This document shows positions 35,845-44,804 of a stretch of DNA of 64,000 nt, piece by piece. The DNA is from AC-49 sp963766605. GTDB taxonomy: Bacteria; Actinomycetota; Thermoleophilia; Solirubrobacterales; Solirubrobacteraceae. The DNA lies in NCBI GenBank assembly GCA_963766605.1, contig CAVYAT010000004.1, positions 1 through 64,000 of the forward strand, written 5' to 3'. The position numbers and the translations under genes were made by a program. The notes under the pieces are model-generated. The model did no database searches, had not been told where the DNA came from, and was given only the letters and a program-made list of their open reading frames with translations. Position 1 is the stretch's first letter. Each line of letters starts with the position of its first letter.

Positions 35845-36880
35845 GCGGGACGCGCGCGTGGAGCACGCTCCCGCCGCCCGGCGGGCTGTCGACGTGCAGC
35901 GACCCGTCCAGCGCGGCGAGCCGGTCGCGCAGGCCCTCGATGCCGGTGCCCCGGGCAGCGTCGGCGCCCCCGGCGCCGTCGTCGCGAACCTCGACGGTCA
36001 GTTCGCCGGCGTGCTCGGCGACCGTCACGGCGGCCTCCGACGCGCCGGCGTGCTTGGCGACGTTGGTCAGCGCCTCGGCGACGAAGAAGTACGCCGTCGC
36101 CTCGACCACGAGCGGGTAGCGCGCGTCGGTGACGCGCAGCGCGACCGGCACCGATGCCCGCGCCGCGAGCGTCTCCAGCGCGCCGCGTAGCCCCCGGTGA
36201 ACGAGCACCGACGGCAGCAGGCCCGCCGCCAGATCGCGCAGATCGTCGACCGCCTGCTCGGTCTCCGAGAGCGCGCGCAAGAGCAGCTCGTGCATCTGCG
36301 GCGGCGGATCCTCGCGCAGCGCGAGCTGGAGCGCGAGCGTCACGTTGACCAGTCGCTGCTGGGCGCCGTCGTGGAGGTTGCGCCCGAGCCGGCGGCGCTC
36401 CTCGAGCGTCGTCGCGACGATCCTCGCGCGCGACTCGCGAACCGCGCGTGCCTCTTCCGCCGCACGGCGCTCGGTGATGTCCCGGAAGACAACCACCGCG
36501 CCGCGGCGCGACTCGCCGCCCACCGGCGCGGAGGAGTACGCGACGGGGACGAAGCTGCCGTCGCGGCGGATGAACCAGTCCTCCTCGACGCGGACGATCT
36601 CACCCGTCTCGCGCGGGCGCAGCAGCGGGCATTGCGCCTCCGGGAACGGCGTCCCGTCGGGCCGGTGGTGGTGAATCATCGCGTGGCTCGGGCAGCCGAG
36701 AAGCTCGGACTCGTCGTCGTAGCCGAGCAGCACGACGCCGGCCGGGTTGACGTACTGCACGCGACCGTCGTGATCGACGGCGTACACGGCGTCGGCGACG
36801 CTCGCCACGAACGCCGCCAGCACCTCGGCGGCGTCCGAGCCCAGCCGTCCCTGTACGCCGTCGTCTGGCGGCGCGCCCAT
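35831..36880 (-). CDS. PAS-domain histidine kinase, NarX/DesK (HisKA_3) type
   Basis: This 349-residue soluble kinase has a PAS domain (residues about 20-135, DAVYAVDHDGRVQYVNPAG to FRDITERR), a dimerisation helix with phospho-His170 in RRLGRNLHDGAQQ, and a HATPase domain (FVAEALTNVAKHAGAS, VRDDGAGG, GTGIEGLRDRLAALDG). There is no membrane segment, so it senses a cytoplasmic or redox signal. Its start overlaps the stop of the upstream alpha/beta hydrolase (TGATG). It phosphorylates the convergently encoded response regulator by inference. Confidence 0.9.
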   Translation of the reverse strand: MGAPPDDGVQGRLGSDAAEVLAAFVASVADAVYAVDHDGRVQYVNPAGVVLLGYDDESELLGCPSHAMIHHHRPDGTPFPEAQCPLLRPRETGEIVRVEEDWFIRRDGSFVPVAYSSAPVGGESRRGAVVVFRDITERRAAEEARAVRESRARIVATTLEERRRLGRNLHDGAQQRLVNVTLALQLALREDPPPQMHELLLRALSETEQAVDDLRDLAAGLLPSVLVHRGLRGALETLAARASVPVALRVTDARYPLVVEATAYFFVAEALTNVAKHAGASEAAVTVAEHAGELTVEVRDDGAGGADAARGTGIEGLRDRLAALDGSLHVDSPPGGGSVLHARVPLTSP

Positions 36881-37719
36881 CAGCCGGCCGGGCAGCGGGC
36901 GCTGAACGCGCGGATCCGGTCGGTCAGATCAGGGCCGTGGTCGAACATCAGGTGGTGGTAGGCATCGCGGATCGTCTGGACCTCGGTCTCACCCGCGTGG
37001 GCGTTCACCGCGAACTCGGGCTCCGAGAACGAGTAGACGGGGCTCATCGCGCCCCACACAAGCAGCAGCGGGCAGGTGAGCTCGGCCAGCGGGCCGGCGA
37101 GCGGCAGATCCTCGATGCGCTCGTGGATGCGCGCGTCGGCCTTGTAGGTCCAGCCGTCGTCGGTCTGCTTGAACGACGCCGCGGCCACCTCGAGCAGCAG
37201 GTCGTGGTTGAGGATCGGCTCGTGGGGGCGCAGGTGGAAGCTCATCTTCGCCTCGTCGAGCGTGGCGAAGCTGCGCGGGCCGCCCGGCGTGCGCATCGGC
37301 ATCCGCGGCGCCGAGGGGTCCGGGGCCGGCGGGCGGATCGGCGGGTCGACGAGCATCAGGCCACGCACGCCGGCGGGCCGGTTGCCGGCCGCGACGACGG
37401 CCACGCGCGCGCCGAGGCTGTGGCCTACGAGCAGCGTCGGCGCGACACCGAACGCGTCGATCACCACGTTGACCTCGTCGCCCCATGCGGCGCCGGTGTA
37501 GCGCTCGCGCCAGCCGCTGTCGCCGTGGCCGCTGAGGTCCAGGGCGACGACGCGATGGTCCGTCGCCAGCGCGGCGGCGATCGGGTCCCACCATCCGAGG
37601 TGGGCCGCCGAGCCGTGGACGAGCACGATCGCCGGGCGCCCCTCCTCGCCCCACGCGCGCGCGTTGATGGCGCACCCGTCGGCGTCGATCGTCAGCTGAT
37701 CTGCGCTCGTGTCCGTCAT
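36880..37719 (-). CDS. alpha/beta hydrolase
   Basis: This 279-residue alpha/beta-hydrolase fold protein has the oxyanion HGSAAHLGWWDP, the nucleophile Ser101 in VGHSLGAR, an acid in LLLVWGAMSPV and His in DAYHHLMFDHGPDL. Substrate not predictable: esters, lactones and epoxides are all possible in this family. The stop codon overlaps the kinase start, so the two are one transcription unit; a sensing or metabolic link is possible. Confidence 0.85.
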   Translation of the reverse strand: MTDTSADQLTIDADGCAINARAWGEEGRPAIVLVHGSAAHLGWWDPIAAALATDHRVVALDLSGHGDSGWRERYTGAAWGDEVNVVIDAFGVAPTLLVGHSLGARVAVVAAGNRPAGVRGLMLVDPPIRPPAPDPSAPRMPMRTPGGPRSFATLDEAKMSFHLRPHEPILNHDLLLEVAAASFKQTDDGWTYKADARIHERIEDLPLAGPLAELTCPLLLVWGAMSPVYSFSEPEFAVNAHAGETEVQTIRDAYHHLMFDHGPDLTDRIRAFSARCPAG

Positions 37720-37727
37720 GGGCGGGC

Positions 37728-38399
37728 ATGATGACGGGCGTGACCGCCGTCGCGCTTCGTGTCCTGGGCGTCGCCGCTGCCGTGCTCGTGCTCGCGGCGC
37801 CCGCGGCGCCGGGCGACCCGCCCGCCTTTCGCTTCTCCGCCACGCCGCTGAGCTCCGCGCTGCGGGCGCGGATGCGTCACGACTCCTGGCGGCCCGGCTG
37901 TCCCGTGTCGCTCGACGACCTGCGGTTGGCGAAGTTGAGCTACTGGGGCTTTGACCACCATCGCCATCAGGGTCTGATGGTCGTCAACGCCGACGTCGTC
38001 GACGACGTCCGCACGGCGTTCGGGCAGCTGTATGACGCTCGCTTCCCGATCCGGCGGATGCGCCTGGTCGACGACTACGGCGCCAGCGACTACACGTCGA
38101 TCGCCAACGACAACACGTCGTCGTTCAACTGTCGCGACGCGACCGGGTCGACCGAGTTCTCCCAGCACGCCTACGGCCGTGCGATCGACATCAACCCGAT
38201 CGAGAACCCGTACGTGTATCGCAACGGCACGACCACGCACCCGCCGTCGCGGCCGTACCTCGATCGCTCCCACCACCGGCCCGGCATGGCCTTCGCCGGC
38301 GGCGCCCTCGTGCGCGCCTTCGACGCGATCGGCTGGGGCTGGGGCGGTCGCTGGCCGCTGCCGACCGACTACCAGCACTTCTCGCGCAACGGCCGTTGA
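37728..38399 (+). CDS. exported M15-family peptidase (D-Ala-D-Ala carboxypeptidase-like)
   Basis: This 223-residue exported protein has a signal peptide (RVLGVAAAVLVLAAPAAPG) and a Peptidase_M15_4 domain: LMVVNADVVDDVRTAFGQLYDARFPI, the zinc motif SQHAYGRAIDINP (His and Asp ligands) and DYQHFSRNGR with the last His. It probably cleaves D-amino-acid-containing peptidoglycan peptides. Start at ATG 37728 (or 37731), nine bases from the divergent hydrolase start. Confidence 0.85.
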   Translation: MMTGVTAVALRVLGVAAAVLVLAAPAAPGDPPAFRFSATPLSSALRARMRHDSWRPGCPVSLDDLRLAKLSYWGFDHHRHQGLMVVNADVVDDVRTAFGQLYDARFPIRRMRLVDDYGASDYTSIANDNTSSFNCRDATGSTEFSQHAYGRAIDINPIENPYVYRNGTTTHPPSRPYLDRSHHRPGMAFAGGALVRAFDAIGWGWGGRWPLPTDYQHFSRNGR

Positions 38400-38460
38400 G
38401 ACGGTTGAGGCCGGGTTAGGCCCGGCCACGGTCCGCGAGCCGCGCGCTAGCCTGAATCGC

Positions 38461-38664
38461 ATGTGCGCGGCATGTGCGATGGCGGCGGCGACCGGCGCCA
38501 CGGGAATCCGGACGTGGCTTCAGACCTATGGCGCGGCGTGGATGACGCCGCGGCGCCTACGGCTGCTGACGATCGCCGTTTTCGCGGTCGCTTTCGCGGT
38601 GTCGACGGTCGGCCTGTCGGGTTCGTCGCCCGCGCCGCACCACGTGCTCAGCGCCGCGCGCTAG
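38461..38664 (+). CDS. small membrane protein, unknown
   Basis: This 67-residue reading frame starts MCAACAMAAATGATGIRTWL and has one membrane helix (LTIAVFAVAFAVSTVGL) with a short tail. The sequence pattern (cysteines at the N-terminus, then WLQTYGAAWMTPRRL) looks like small actinobacterial membrane proteins. Supported only by length, codon bias and position between genes. Function unknown. Confidence 0.45.
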   Translation: MCAACAMAAATGATGIRTWLQTYGAAWMTPRRLRLLTIAVFAVAFAVSTVGLSGSSPAPHHVLSAAR

Positions 38665-38712
38665 CCGCGCCGGGGTGTGCAGCCCTCAGGTAAGAGGGCG
38701 AATCGGTCGATA

Positions 38713-38784
38713 TGGAGGCGGGGGGAATCGAACCCCCAACTCAGCCTTGCAAAGGCCGCGTGTTCCCGTTAGCACCACGCCCCC
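38713..38784 (-). tRNA. tRNA-Ala(TGC)
   Basis: This 72-base cloverleaf has acceptor GGGGGCG with CGCCTCC including G3-U70, an anticodon stem around TTTGCAA (anticodon TGC, reading GCA), and T stem GGGGG/CCCCC with TTCGATT. No CCA is encoded. The start is at 38784 on the minus strand. No integrated element is seen at this copy. Confidence 0.93.
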
Positions 38785-38799
38785 GGGCCAACTCCAACC

Positions 38800-38805
38800 A
38801 AGATA
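38800..38805 (-). promoter_or_regulatory. -10 element of tRNA-Ala(TGC)
   Basis: TATCTT on the minus strand, 15 bases before the mature 5' end, in a context (CCAAG/A-GATAG-CGCGC on the plus strand) shared with the other tRNA-Ala. Confidence 0.45.
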
Positions 38806-38829
38806 GTCGCGCCGTCCCGCTCCTGCACA

Positions 38830-40839
38830 ATGCGCCCGCTGTTCACGCACCGTATTTCGGGGGCGCTCACTGTCGCAGCGCTGTTGACGCTCGGCGCCGC
38901 CGGCTCGGCCTCCGCCGCGACCTACTGCGTCAGCAACGCCGGAATGGGTCCGCCGAGCTGTCCGCTGGGCGCGGACACGAGCAAGACGTTCGCTCAGGCG
39001 ATCGCCGCCGCGCAGTTGACGACCAGCACCGCCGACACGATCCAGCTCGCGCCCGGTACCTACACCGACCAGACCGGCCACGACTTCAGCTTCGACTCGG
39101 GCAACGGCGGCGCGCCCAACCCGACCAACGACCTCACGATCAAGGGCGCCGGCACGGCGCTGACGACGGTCGCCCAGGGCGCGGCGCACGCCTCGAGCAA
39201 CGTCATCACGTTCTCGCAGCCGACCGCCGCCGCCGACCAGGATGTCGACGACCTGACGATCTCGATGCCACCGGGCTTCTCGGCCGACGGGCTGTTCGAC
39301 CCCACCGACGTCCACCGCGTGAACCTCATCGCCAAAGGTGCGATGAGCGGCACCGCGCTGCGGATGGCCAACCGCGGCACGTTTGACCACATGGACATCG
39401 AGCTGCCGCTGACCGGCGGCGCCGCTGCGCTCGAGCAGCCGGGCGTCTCCGTCACGGTCAGCGACTCGACCATCACCGCCGACCGCATCACGACGAACTT
39501 CAACGCCAGCGAGGACGTGCTGCGCAACCTGCGCCTGCACTGCGACTCCGGCGGCCTGGTGATGACGCTCAGCAACACGGGCGCGACGAACGCGGCGACG
39601 ATCGACAACGTGCAGATCCTCATGGACGGCAGCGGCACGGCGATCGGAGCCACGTCGACGTCGGGGACGGCGCGGCTGAACGTGACCAACGTGACGCTGT
39701 TCGGCAAGAACGTGCTCGGCAGCACCGGCATCGCAGCGACGACCACTGCTGCCAACCCGACGACGGTCAACGTCGCCAACTCGATCGTCGTCGATTTCGC
39801 CGACCCGTTTGCTGCGTTCCCGGCTGCCGGCGCCGCGACCGTCAACGCCGCCAACTCGATCATGTTCCCCAACGCGTTCTACGTCGGCGGCCCCAGCGGC
39901 GCGGTCAACATCGACTCGTCGGTCCTGATCACCCGACCGCACCTGCTCAGCCAGGGCGGGCTGCTGTACCCGCTGTACCCGTCGCCGGCGATCGACCTCG
40001 GCGACCCGCTCAAGACGAACGTCACCACCGACCTCCTGGGCCAGCCGCGCACAGTCGACGGCAACGGTGACGGTGACGCGCTGCCCGACGCCGGCGCGAT
40101 CGAGTACCAGCATCGCCCGCCGACCGTGACCGCGACGGCCGCGACGCCGTTTGCCATCAACAGCCCCATCGCCTTCCAGGGCACCGCGAGCGACCCGGAT
40201 CCGGGCGACCAGGTGGCCGCCACGTGGAGCTTCTCCGACGGCGCGACAGCCGCCGCCCTGAGCCCCCTCCACGCGTTCTCGGCGGGCGGCCCGTTCACCG
40301 CGACGCTGACCGCGACCGACTCGAGCGGCCTGACCGGGCAGGCGCAGGTCGCCGGCACGATCGCCACGGCCAAGTCGGCGACGACGACCGGCGACACGGT
40401 CAGGCCGGTCGTCACGGCCGCCCGCTTTGACCCGCGGACGTTCCGGGCGTCGCGCAGCGCCGGCACCGCGACGATCGCCGCGGCGAAGACCAAGCGCCCC
40501 CCGATCGGCAGCCGGCTGCGCTTCACGCTGTCCGAGCCGGCCTCGGCCTCGATCGTGATCGAGACGCGGCGCCGCGGCCGGATGACCAGGACCGGCACGA
40601 CGCGCGTCTGCAAGGCCAGGTCCAAGGCCAACACCACCGGTAAGGCCTGCACGTACTACGCGCCGCGCTCGAAGCTCAAGCGCGTGCACCTGACCGCCGG
40701 TGCCGACGCGATCGCGTTCAGCGGACGCATCACCGGCAGGCCTCTGGCGCCGGGCGCCTACCGCGCCACAGTCGCGCCGACCGACGCCGCCGGCAACGCC
40801 GGGGCCGCGGTCAGCGCCATGTTCACGATCTCGCGCTGA
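38830..40839 (+). CDS. exported beta-helix/PKD-domain surface protein
   Basis: This 669-residue exported protein has a signal peptide (ALTVAALLTLGAAGSASA). A right-handed beta-helix-like region follows (residues about 40-390) with many short N/T/S-rich strands. Next is the typical choice-of-anchor-like end of such proteins (AIDLGDPLKT, LLGQPRTVDGNGDGDALPDAGAIEY), a PKD domain (SFSDGATAAALSPLHAFSAGG, FTATLTATDSSG) and a C-terminal Ig-like segment. It resembles large extracellular proteins abundant in Solirubrobacterales. Possibly polysaccharide binding; no catalytic residues identified. Confidence 0.75.
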   Translation: MRPLFTHRISGALTVAALLTLGAAGSASAATYCVSNAGMGPPSCPLGADTSKTFAQAIAAAQLTTSTADTIQLAPGTYTDQTGHDFSFDSGNGGAPNPTNDLTIKGAGTALTTVAQGAAHASSNVITFSQPTAAADQDVDDLTISMPPGFSADGLFDPTDVHRVNLIAKGAMSGTALRMANRGTFDHMDIELPLTGGAAALEQPGVSVTVSDSTITADRITTNFNASEDVLRNLRLHCDSGGLVMTLSNTGATNAATIDNVQILMDGSGTAIGATSTSGTARLNVTNVTLFGKNVLGSTGIAATTTAANPTTVNVANSIVVDFADPFAAFPAAGAATVNAANSIMFPNAFYVGGPSGAVNIDSSVLITRPHLLSQGGLLYPLYPSPAIDLGDPLKTNVTTDLLGQPRTVDGNGDGDALPDAGAIEYQHRPPTVTATAATPFAINSPIAFQGTASDPDPGDQVAATWSFSDGATAAALSPLHAFSAGGPFTATLTATDSSGLTGQAQVAGTIATAKSATTTGDTVRPVVTAARFDPRTFRASRSAGTATIAAAKTKRPPIGSRLRFTLSEPASASIVIETRRRGRMTRTGTTRVCKARSKANTTGKACTYYAPRSKLKRVHLTAGADAIAFSGRITGRPLAPGAYRATVAPTDAAGNAGAAVSAMFTISR

Positions 40840-40857
40840 GCACGACCGCCGCGCAAA

Positions 40858-40873
40858 CGTGACGCAAGTCACG
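40858..40873. promoter_or_regulatory. Crp-like palindrome CGTGA-N6-TCACG
   Basis: GTGA-CGCAAG-TCAC with flanking C and G is a symmetric Crp/FNR-type site. It lies 89 bases before the C39-like gene start, a usual activator distance, and 2 kb before a Crp-family gene. Confidence 0.5.
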
Positions 40874-40961
40874 CCCGGCGCCGCTCAGAACGCACCGACT
40901 CCGGGCCCGATTGCGGGTGGGATGCAGTCGTCCCCTCCACCACTGCTTCAGGAGTCCTGTC

Positions 40962-42770
40962 ATGCCCTTCATCAAGCTCTCCCGCCTCAACCGTCGGACC
41001 GCCGTCGTCGCCGCTGTCGCGGCGATCGCCGGCGCGTTCAACGCGATGCCCGCGGCGCCCGCCTCGGCCAAGCCGCTGTCCACCCACGTCTTCTCCTACG
41101 CCGACATGCCCGACATCGACCAGGAGCGAATCTCCGGCTTCGACGCCTCGGGCACCTGGCATCCCGGCCTGCCCAACGGCGGCACCCAGTACTGCGGCCC
41201 GACCTCTGCGTTGGATGCGCTGTCGTTCATCGCCGACCACGGCGCGCCATCGATGTCGCCCGGCTCCCACGCGTGGGACCAGGCGGGCAACTACGAGACG
41301 ATGACCTCCAAGCTCAATGAGATGGGCGGCGACATGGGCATCGACTCCAAGAAGGGCGTCACACAGGGCGGCTTCGAGTCCGGCCTGACGACATGGAACA
41401 CGAGGTACGGCTACAAGGGCCACACGTTCGGTTTCGTGTCCGAGTTCCCCGGCGACGGCGACGACTGGCAGGCGCCGAACCTCGGCATCGCCACGTTGGC
41501 TGAGGCGTTCGGCAACCCGGTCGTGGTGCGGATCGGCTACTACAAGTCGGTCACGTACTCCGAGGGCGGCCGCACGGTTTCCGCTCTCCAGCGCACCGGC
41601 GGGCACTTCGTCGCCATGACCGGCTTCGACAACGACGGGCTGAACTTCATGGATCCCGCCGACGAGGCCGGCTCGATCACGCAGTCCGCCTACACCAACC
41701 GCACCCAGGCGGTCTCGCCGACGACCGGCGTCTTCCTGTGGGGCGACGGCACGCCGCAGCGCTCTGGCCTGCAGACCGAGACGTACCTGCACATGCCGGG
41801 CTACGCGGGCGGTGCCGCCTACGTCGAGGGCTACACGGTGGTTCAGCCGTCGTTCCAGCTGACCGCCAAGCGCAACATCCTGCAGCTCGTCAAGAACGGC
41901 TACGTGCAGAAGATCAAGCTGCCGATCGGGGCGAAGATCGCCGACGCGCAGCTGTCGCCGGCCGGCGACTCGGCGTACTACGCGCTCAGCAACAACAAGA
42001 CGATCTACAAGGTCAACCTCGCCACCGCCGTCTCCAAGCCGCTGGCCAAGGTCGCCGCTCCGGTCACATCGCTGGCCGTCAGCACCACCGGTGATCGCGT
42101 GTTCGCGGCCGCCGGACGTACGGTCAACGCCGTCTCGAACACCGGGACGACGATCGCCAAGACGACGCTCCCGGCCACGGTCGCGGCGATCGCCTTTGAC
42201 CCGACCCGCGGTCAGGTCGACGCGGTGACGCCGCAGACCAAGGCGGTCTCGGTGCTCACCTCGACGCTCAAGGCGCAGGGCACGGTCAGCCTGCCGGCGA
42301 CGGCGGTCAAGAACGCGACCGACGTCGACGCGACGGTCAACCCGAGCACCGGTCAGCTGACGATCAAGGCAGCCGGCATCGCGACCACCACGGTCACCGC
42401 TGCGGTGGCGACCACGCAGACCCAGCCGGTCGTCAACCCGGCGGCGACCTCGGTCGCCAACGTGACGATCAAGCAGCCGGTCGACACGTCGGCGATCCAG
42501 GCCGCGACGCAGGTGGTCCCGGCGCCGGTCGTCAACCCGACCACGCCGGCCACGGTCGCCGTCCCGACGGTGTCGAACATCCCGTCCCTGATCCAGTCGC
42601 CGGTGATCAAGGTCACCCCGATCAAGGTCAACACGAAGGTCACCGCGATCGTGCTCCATGGCGCGGCTGTGACCAAGGCGGCGACCACCGTCGCTCCGAC
42701 CAACGACATCGTCCGCAGCTCGCAGAGCGTCGCGGCGATGGGCGCCCAGGCCGGGCAGTACGTCGGCTAG
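40962..42770 (+). CDS. exported C39-like cysteine-peptidase protein with a repetitive C-terminus
   Basis: This is a 602-residue exported protein. ATG 40962 is preceded by AGGAG, and the signal peptide is RRTAVVAAVAAIAGAFNAMP. Residues about 45-250 form a C39-like papain fold with Cys78 in GGTQYCGPTSALDAL, His215 in TGGHFVAMTGF and Asp231 in LNFMDPAD. Residues 290-450 look like a beta-propeller (VTSLAVSTTGDRVFAAAG, VAAIAFDPTRGQVDAV), and the tail is Val/Thr/Pro-rich. Self-processing or bacteriocin-type cleavage is known for C39 peptidases, but this C39_2 type is unstudied. A Crp-like site lies upstream and an 11-bp terminator downstream. Confidence 0.75.
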   Translation: MPFIKLSRLNRRTAVVAAVAAIAGAFNAMPAAPASAKPLSTHVFSYADMPDIDQERISGFDASGTWHPGLPNGGTQYCGPTSALDALSFIADHGAPSMSPGSHAWDQAGNYETMTSKLNEMGGDMGIDSKKGVTQGGFESGLTTWNTRYGYKGHTFGFVSEFPGDGDDWQAPNLGIATLAEAFGNPVVVRIGYYKSVTYSEGGRTVSALQRTGGHFVAMTGFDNDGLNFMDPADEAGSITQSAYTNRTQAVSPTTGVFLWGDGTPQRSGLQTETYLHMPGYAGGAAYVEGYTVVQPSFQLTAKRNILQLVKNGYVQKIKLPIGAKIADAQLSPAGDSAYYALSNNKTIYKVNLATAVSKPLAKVAAPVTSLAVSTTGDRVFAAAGRTVNAVSNTGTTIAKTTLPATVAAIAFDPTRGQVDAVTPQTKAVSVLTSTLKAQGTVSLPATAVKNATDVDATVNPSTGQLTIKAAGIATTTVTAAVATTQTQPVVNPAATSVANVTIKQPVDTSAIQAATQVVPAPVVNPTTPATVAVPTVSNIPSLIQSPVIKVTPIKVNTKVTAIVLHGAAVTKAATTVAPTNDIVRSSQSVAAMGAQAGQYVG

Positions 42771-42823
42771 GGCGAAACGAGACCCAAGGACACAGTGGCA
42801 CGTCATGGCCACTTCGATCACGC

Positions 42824-42847
42824 GGCGCGCCCCCGAGGGGGCGCGCC
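42824..42847 (+). terminator. terminator after the C39-like gene
   Basis: A perfect 11-bp inverted repeat (GGCGCGCCCCC, GA, GGGGGCGCGCC) lies 54 bases after the stop. It falls inside the N-terminal part of a longer possible reading of the next gene, which supports the later GTG start at 42901 for that gene. Confidence 0.75.
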
Positions 42848-42900
42848 GTGCGTCATCCCCCAACGCTTTGAACGCACCGGCCGCCGGTACCCTTCCCGGC

Positions 42901-43575
42901 GTGGAGCAGGAGAGCTTCCTGGCAGCGCTGACGCCCGAGGAGCAGGCGGCGTTGCGCGAGCGCGGGACGGTTCGGCGCTTCGCACGCGGGGCGGCGTTGT
43001 TCCACGAGCAGACGGTCCCCAGCGCGGTTGCCGTGCTGCTCGACGGCCGCGTCAAGCTGACGCGCGTCACGCCCGAGGGCCGCGACGTGCTGCTGGCGAT
43101 CCGCGGACCCGGCGACGTGCTCGGCGACCAGTCGGCGATCGACGGCGAGCCACGCTCGGCGACCGCCGTCGCGCTCGAGCCGGTCGAGGCGCTGAACGTC
43201 ACCGCCGCCGACTTCGTGTCGTTCGTGGCGCGCACTCCCAACGCGGCGACCTACATGCTGCGGCTGCTGTCGGGGCGGCTGCGCGACGCCGACGACAAGC
43301 GCGTCGGCTTCGCCGCCCAGGACACGCTCGGGCGCGTCGCCGCGCGGCTCGTCGAGCTCGGCGAGCGCTACGGCGCCGAGCACGGCCACCGCGACGGCAC
43401 GGGCCTGCACATCGATCTGCCGATCACGCAGGAGGACCTCGCCGCGTGGACCGGAACATCGCGCGAGGGGGTCAGCCGCGCGCTGCAGACGCTGCGCTCG
43501 CTGAACTGGGTCGAGACCGCGCGGCGCTCGATCGTGATCCTCGACCTCGAAGCGCTGCGGGGGCGTTCGACGTGA
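42901..43575 (+). CDS. Crp/Fnr-family transcriptional regulator
   Basis: This 224-residue protein has a cyclic-nucleotide-binding domain (FARGAALFHEQTVPSAVAVLL, GPGDVLGDQSAIDGEPRSATAVA) and a Crp-type winged helix (ITQEDLAAWTGTSREGVSRALQTL). The phosphate-binding RSAT block is kept, with Asp in place of the usual Glu before it; there is no FNR-type Cys cluster, so cAMP is the likely ligand. GTG 42901 is preferred over ATG 42805 because a terminator lies between them. Its TGA overlaps the next gene's GTG, and a CHASE2 cyclase lies two genes downstream. Confidence 0.88.
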   Translation: MEQESFLAALTPEEQAALRERGTVRRFARGAALFHEQTVPSAVAVLLDGRVKLTRVTPEGRDVLLAIRGPGDVLGDQSAIDGEPRSATAVALEPVEALNVTAADFVSFVARTPNAATYMLRLLSGRLRDADDKRVGFAAQDTLGRVAARLVELGERYGAEHGHRDGTGLHIDLPITQEDLAAWTGTSREGVSRALQTLRSLNWVETARRSIVILDLEALRGRST

Positions 43576-44780
43576 AACGCCTCGCTCTGCTGGCGGCGGT
43601 GCTGTTCGGCGCCGCCTTCTGCCCGACCGCCAGCGCCGACACGACGACGATCGGCAGCCTCAACCTTCCGGTCGGCGGCGCCACCGCGGCCCTTGCCCCC
43701 AACCAGCTCGCGTTCCAGCTCCTGGCCGGCGACACCAACTACGTCGTCAGATCTCCGGTCACCGGGATCATCACCTCGTGGAGCTTCCGCCAGACGACGA
43801 TGACCCCGGGCGACCAGGTCACGCTGCGCGTGCTCGGCGACTCCGGGACGTTGAGCGTGCGGGCGCTGGGGACGATTCCCGCCCAGACCGTCGACGGCAA
43901 CGGTGACGTCGTCCGCGGGCCGTTCCCGGTCTCGGAGGCGATCCAGACCGGGGAGTACATCGGCGTGCAGAGCACGAGCGGCAGCGTGCCGACCAACGCC
44001 GGGGGCGTCGCCGGCGCCGACGAGGACTTCGTCGACACGCCGAGTCTCGCCGACGGCAGCAGCAGCACCTACGAGAACGGCAACGGCCAGATCCCCAACC
44101 AGGTGCAGCTCGAGATTCAGGCGACGATCGACTACGTGCCATCGACGAGCAACCCACCACCCACCACGCCCCCGCCAGCGGTGGTCCCGCCGACGCAGCA
44201 GCTCGGCTCGCTGCCGCCGCCGACCGACGGCCAGAACGTCAACGTCGCGAAGGTCTCGGGCACGGTGCTCGTGCGCCTGCCCGGCACGAAGACGTTCGTA
44301 CCGCTCGCGCTGACCGGCCAGCAGGTCCCGGTCGGCAGCGACATCGACGTCACCGCGGGACGCATCACGATGGTCGCGGCCAACGCGCCGATGGGACCGA
44401 CGACGAAGACGTCGGACTTCTACGGCGGCGTCTTCCGCGTATCGCAGCCGGCGAGCGGCAAGGGGCGCGTCGACCTCAAGCTCGACGGGCCGCTGGCCAC
44501 GTGCAAGACGTTCACGTCGCGCTCGGCGCGCGCGGCGAAGGCCAAGGGCAAGCCCAAGACGCGGTTCGTGTGGGGCGACGGCCACGGGACGTTCAGGACG
44601 GTCGGGCAGCGCGGGTCGGCGGCCGTGCGCGGCACCAACTGGGAGGTCCAGGATCGCTGCGACGGCTCGACGCTCGTCGTCGTCAAGCGCGGCATCGTCG
44701 CGGTCGCCGACAACGTCAAGCACAAGACGGTCTCCGTCAGGGCCGGACACAGCTACCTGATTCGCCCGCGCCACCACTAG
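43572..44780 (+). CDS. exported FecR-like domain protein
   Basis: This 402-residue exported protein starts at a GTG overlapping the Crp stop. It has a signal peptide (KRLALLAAVLFGAAFCPTASA), an N-terminal beta domain (about 25-190) and a Pro-rich linker (NPPPTTPPPAVVPP). A FecR-like domain follows: VSGTVLVRLPGTKTFVPLAL, VPVGSDIDVTAGRITMVAA, AAVRGTNWEVQDRCDG and LVVVKRGIVAVADNV. FecR-type domains sense or scaffold at the envelope. Cotranscription with Crp and the CHASE2 cyclase suggests it passes an external cue to cAMP signalling (inference). Confidence 0.75.
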   Translation: MKRLALLAAVLFGAAFCPTASADTTTIGSLNLPVGGATAALAPNQLAFQLLAGDTNYVVRSPVTGIITSWSFRQTTMTPGDQVTLRVLGDSGTLSVRALGTIPAQTVDGNGDVVRGPFPVSEAIQTGEYIGVQSTSGSVPTNAGGVAGADEDFVDTPSLADGSSSTYENGNGQIPNQVQLEIQATIDYVPSTSNPPPTTPPPAVVPPTQQLGSLPPPTDGQNVNVAKVSGTVLVRLPGTKTFVPLALTGQQVPVGSDIDVTAGRITMVAANAPMGPTTKTSDFYGGVFRVSQPASGKGRVDLKLDGPLATCKTFTSRSARAAKAKGKPKTRFVWGDGHGTFRTVGQRGSAAVRGTNWEVQDRCDGSTLVVVKRGIVAVADNVKHKTVSVRAGHSYLIRPRHH

Positions 44781-44804
44781 CGAGAACTCATCTAGGCTGG
44801 CGCG

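Noticed and set aside
42805..42900. ATG 42805 as start of the Crp-family gene
   Set aside because: The added residues match nothing in the family and are encoded by an 11-bp perfect terminator hairpin.
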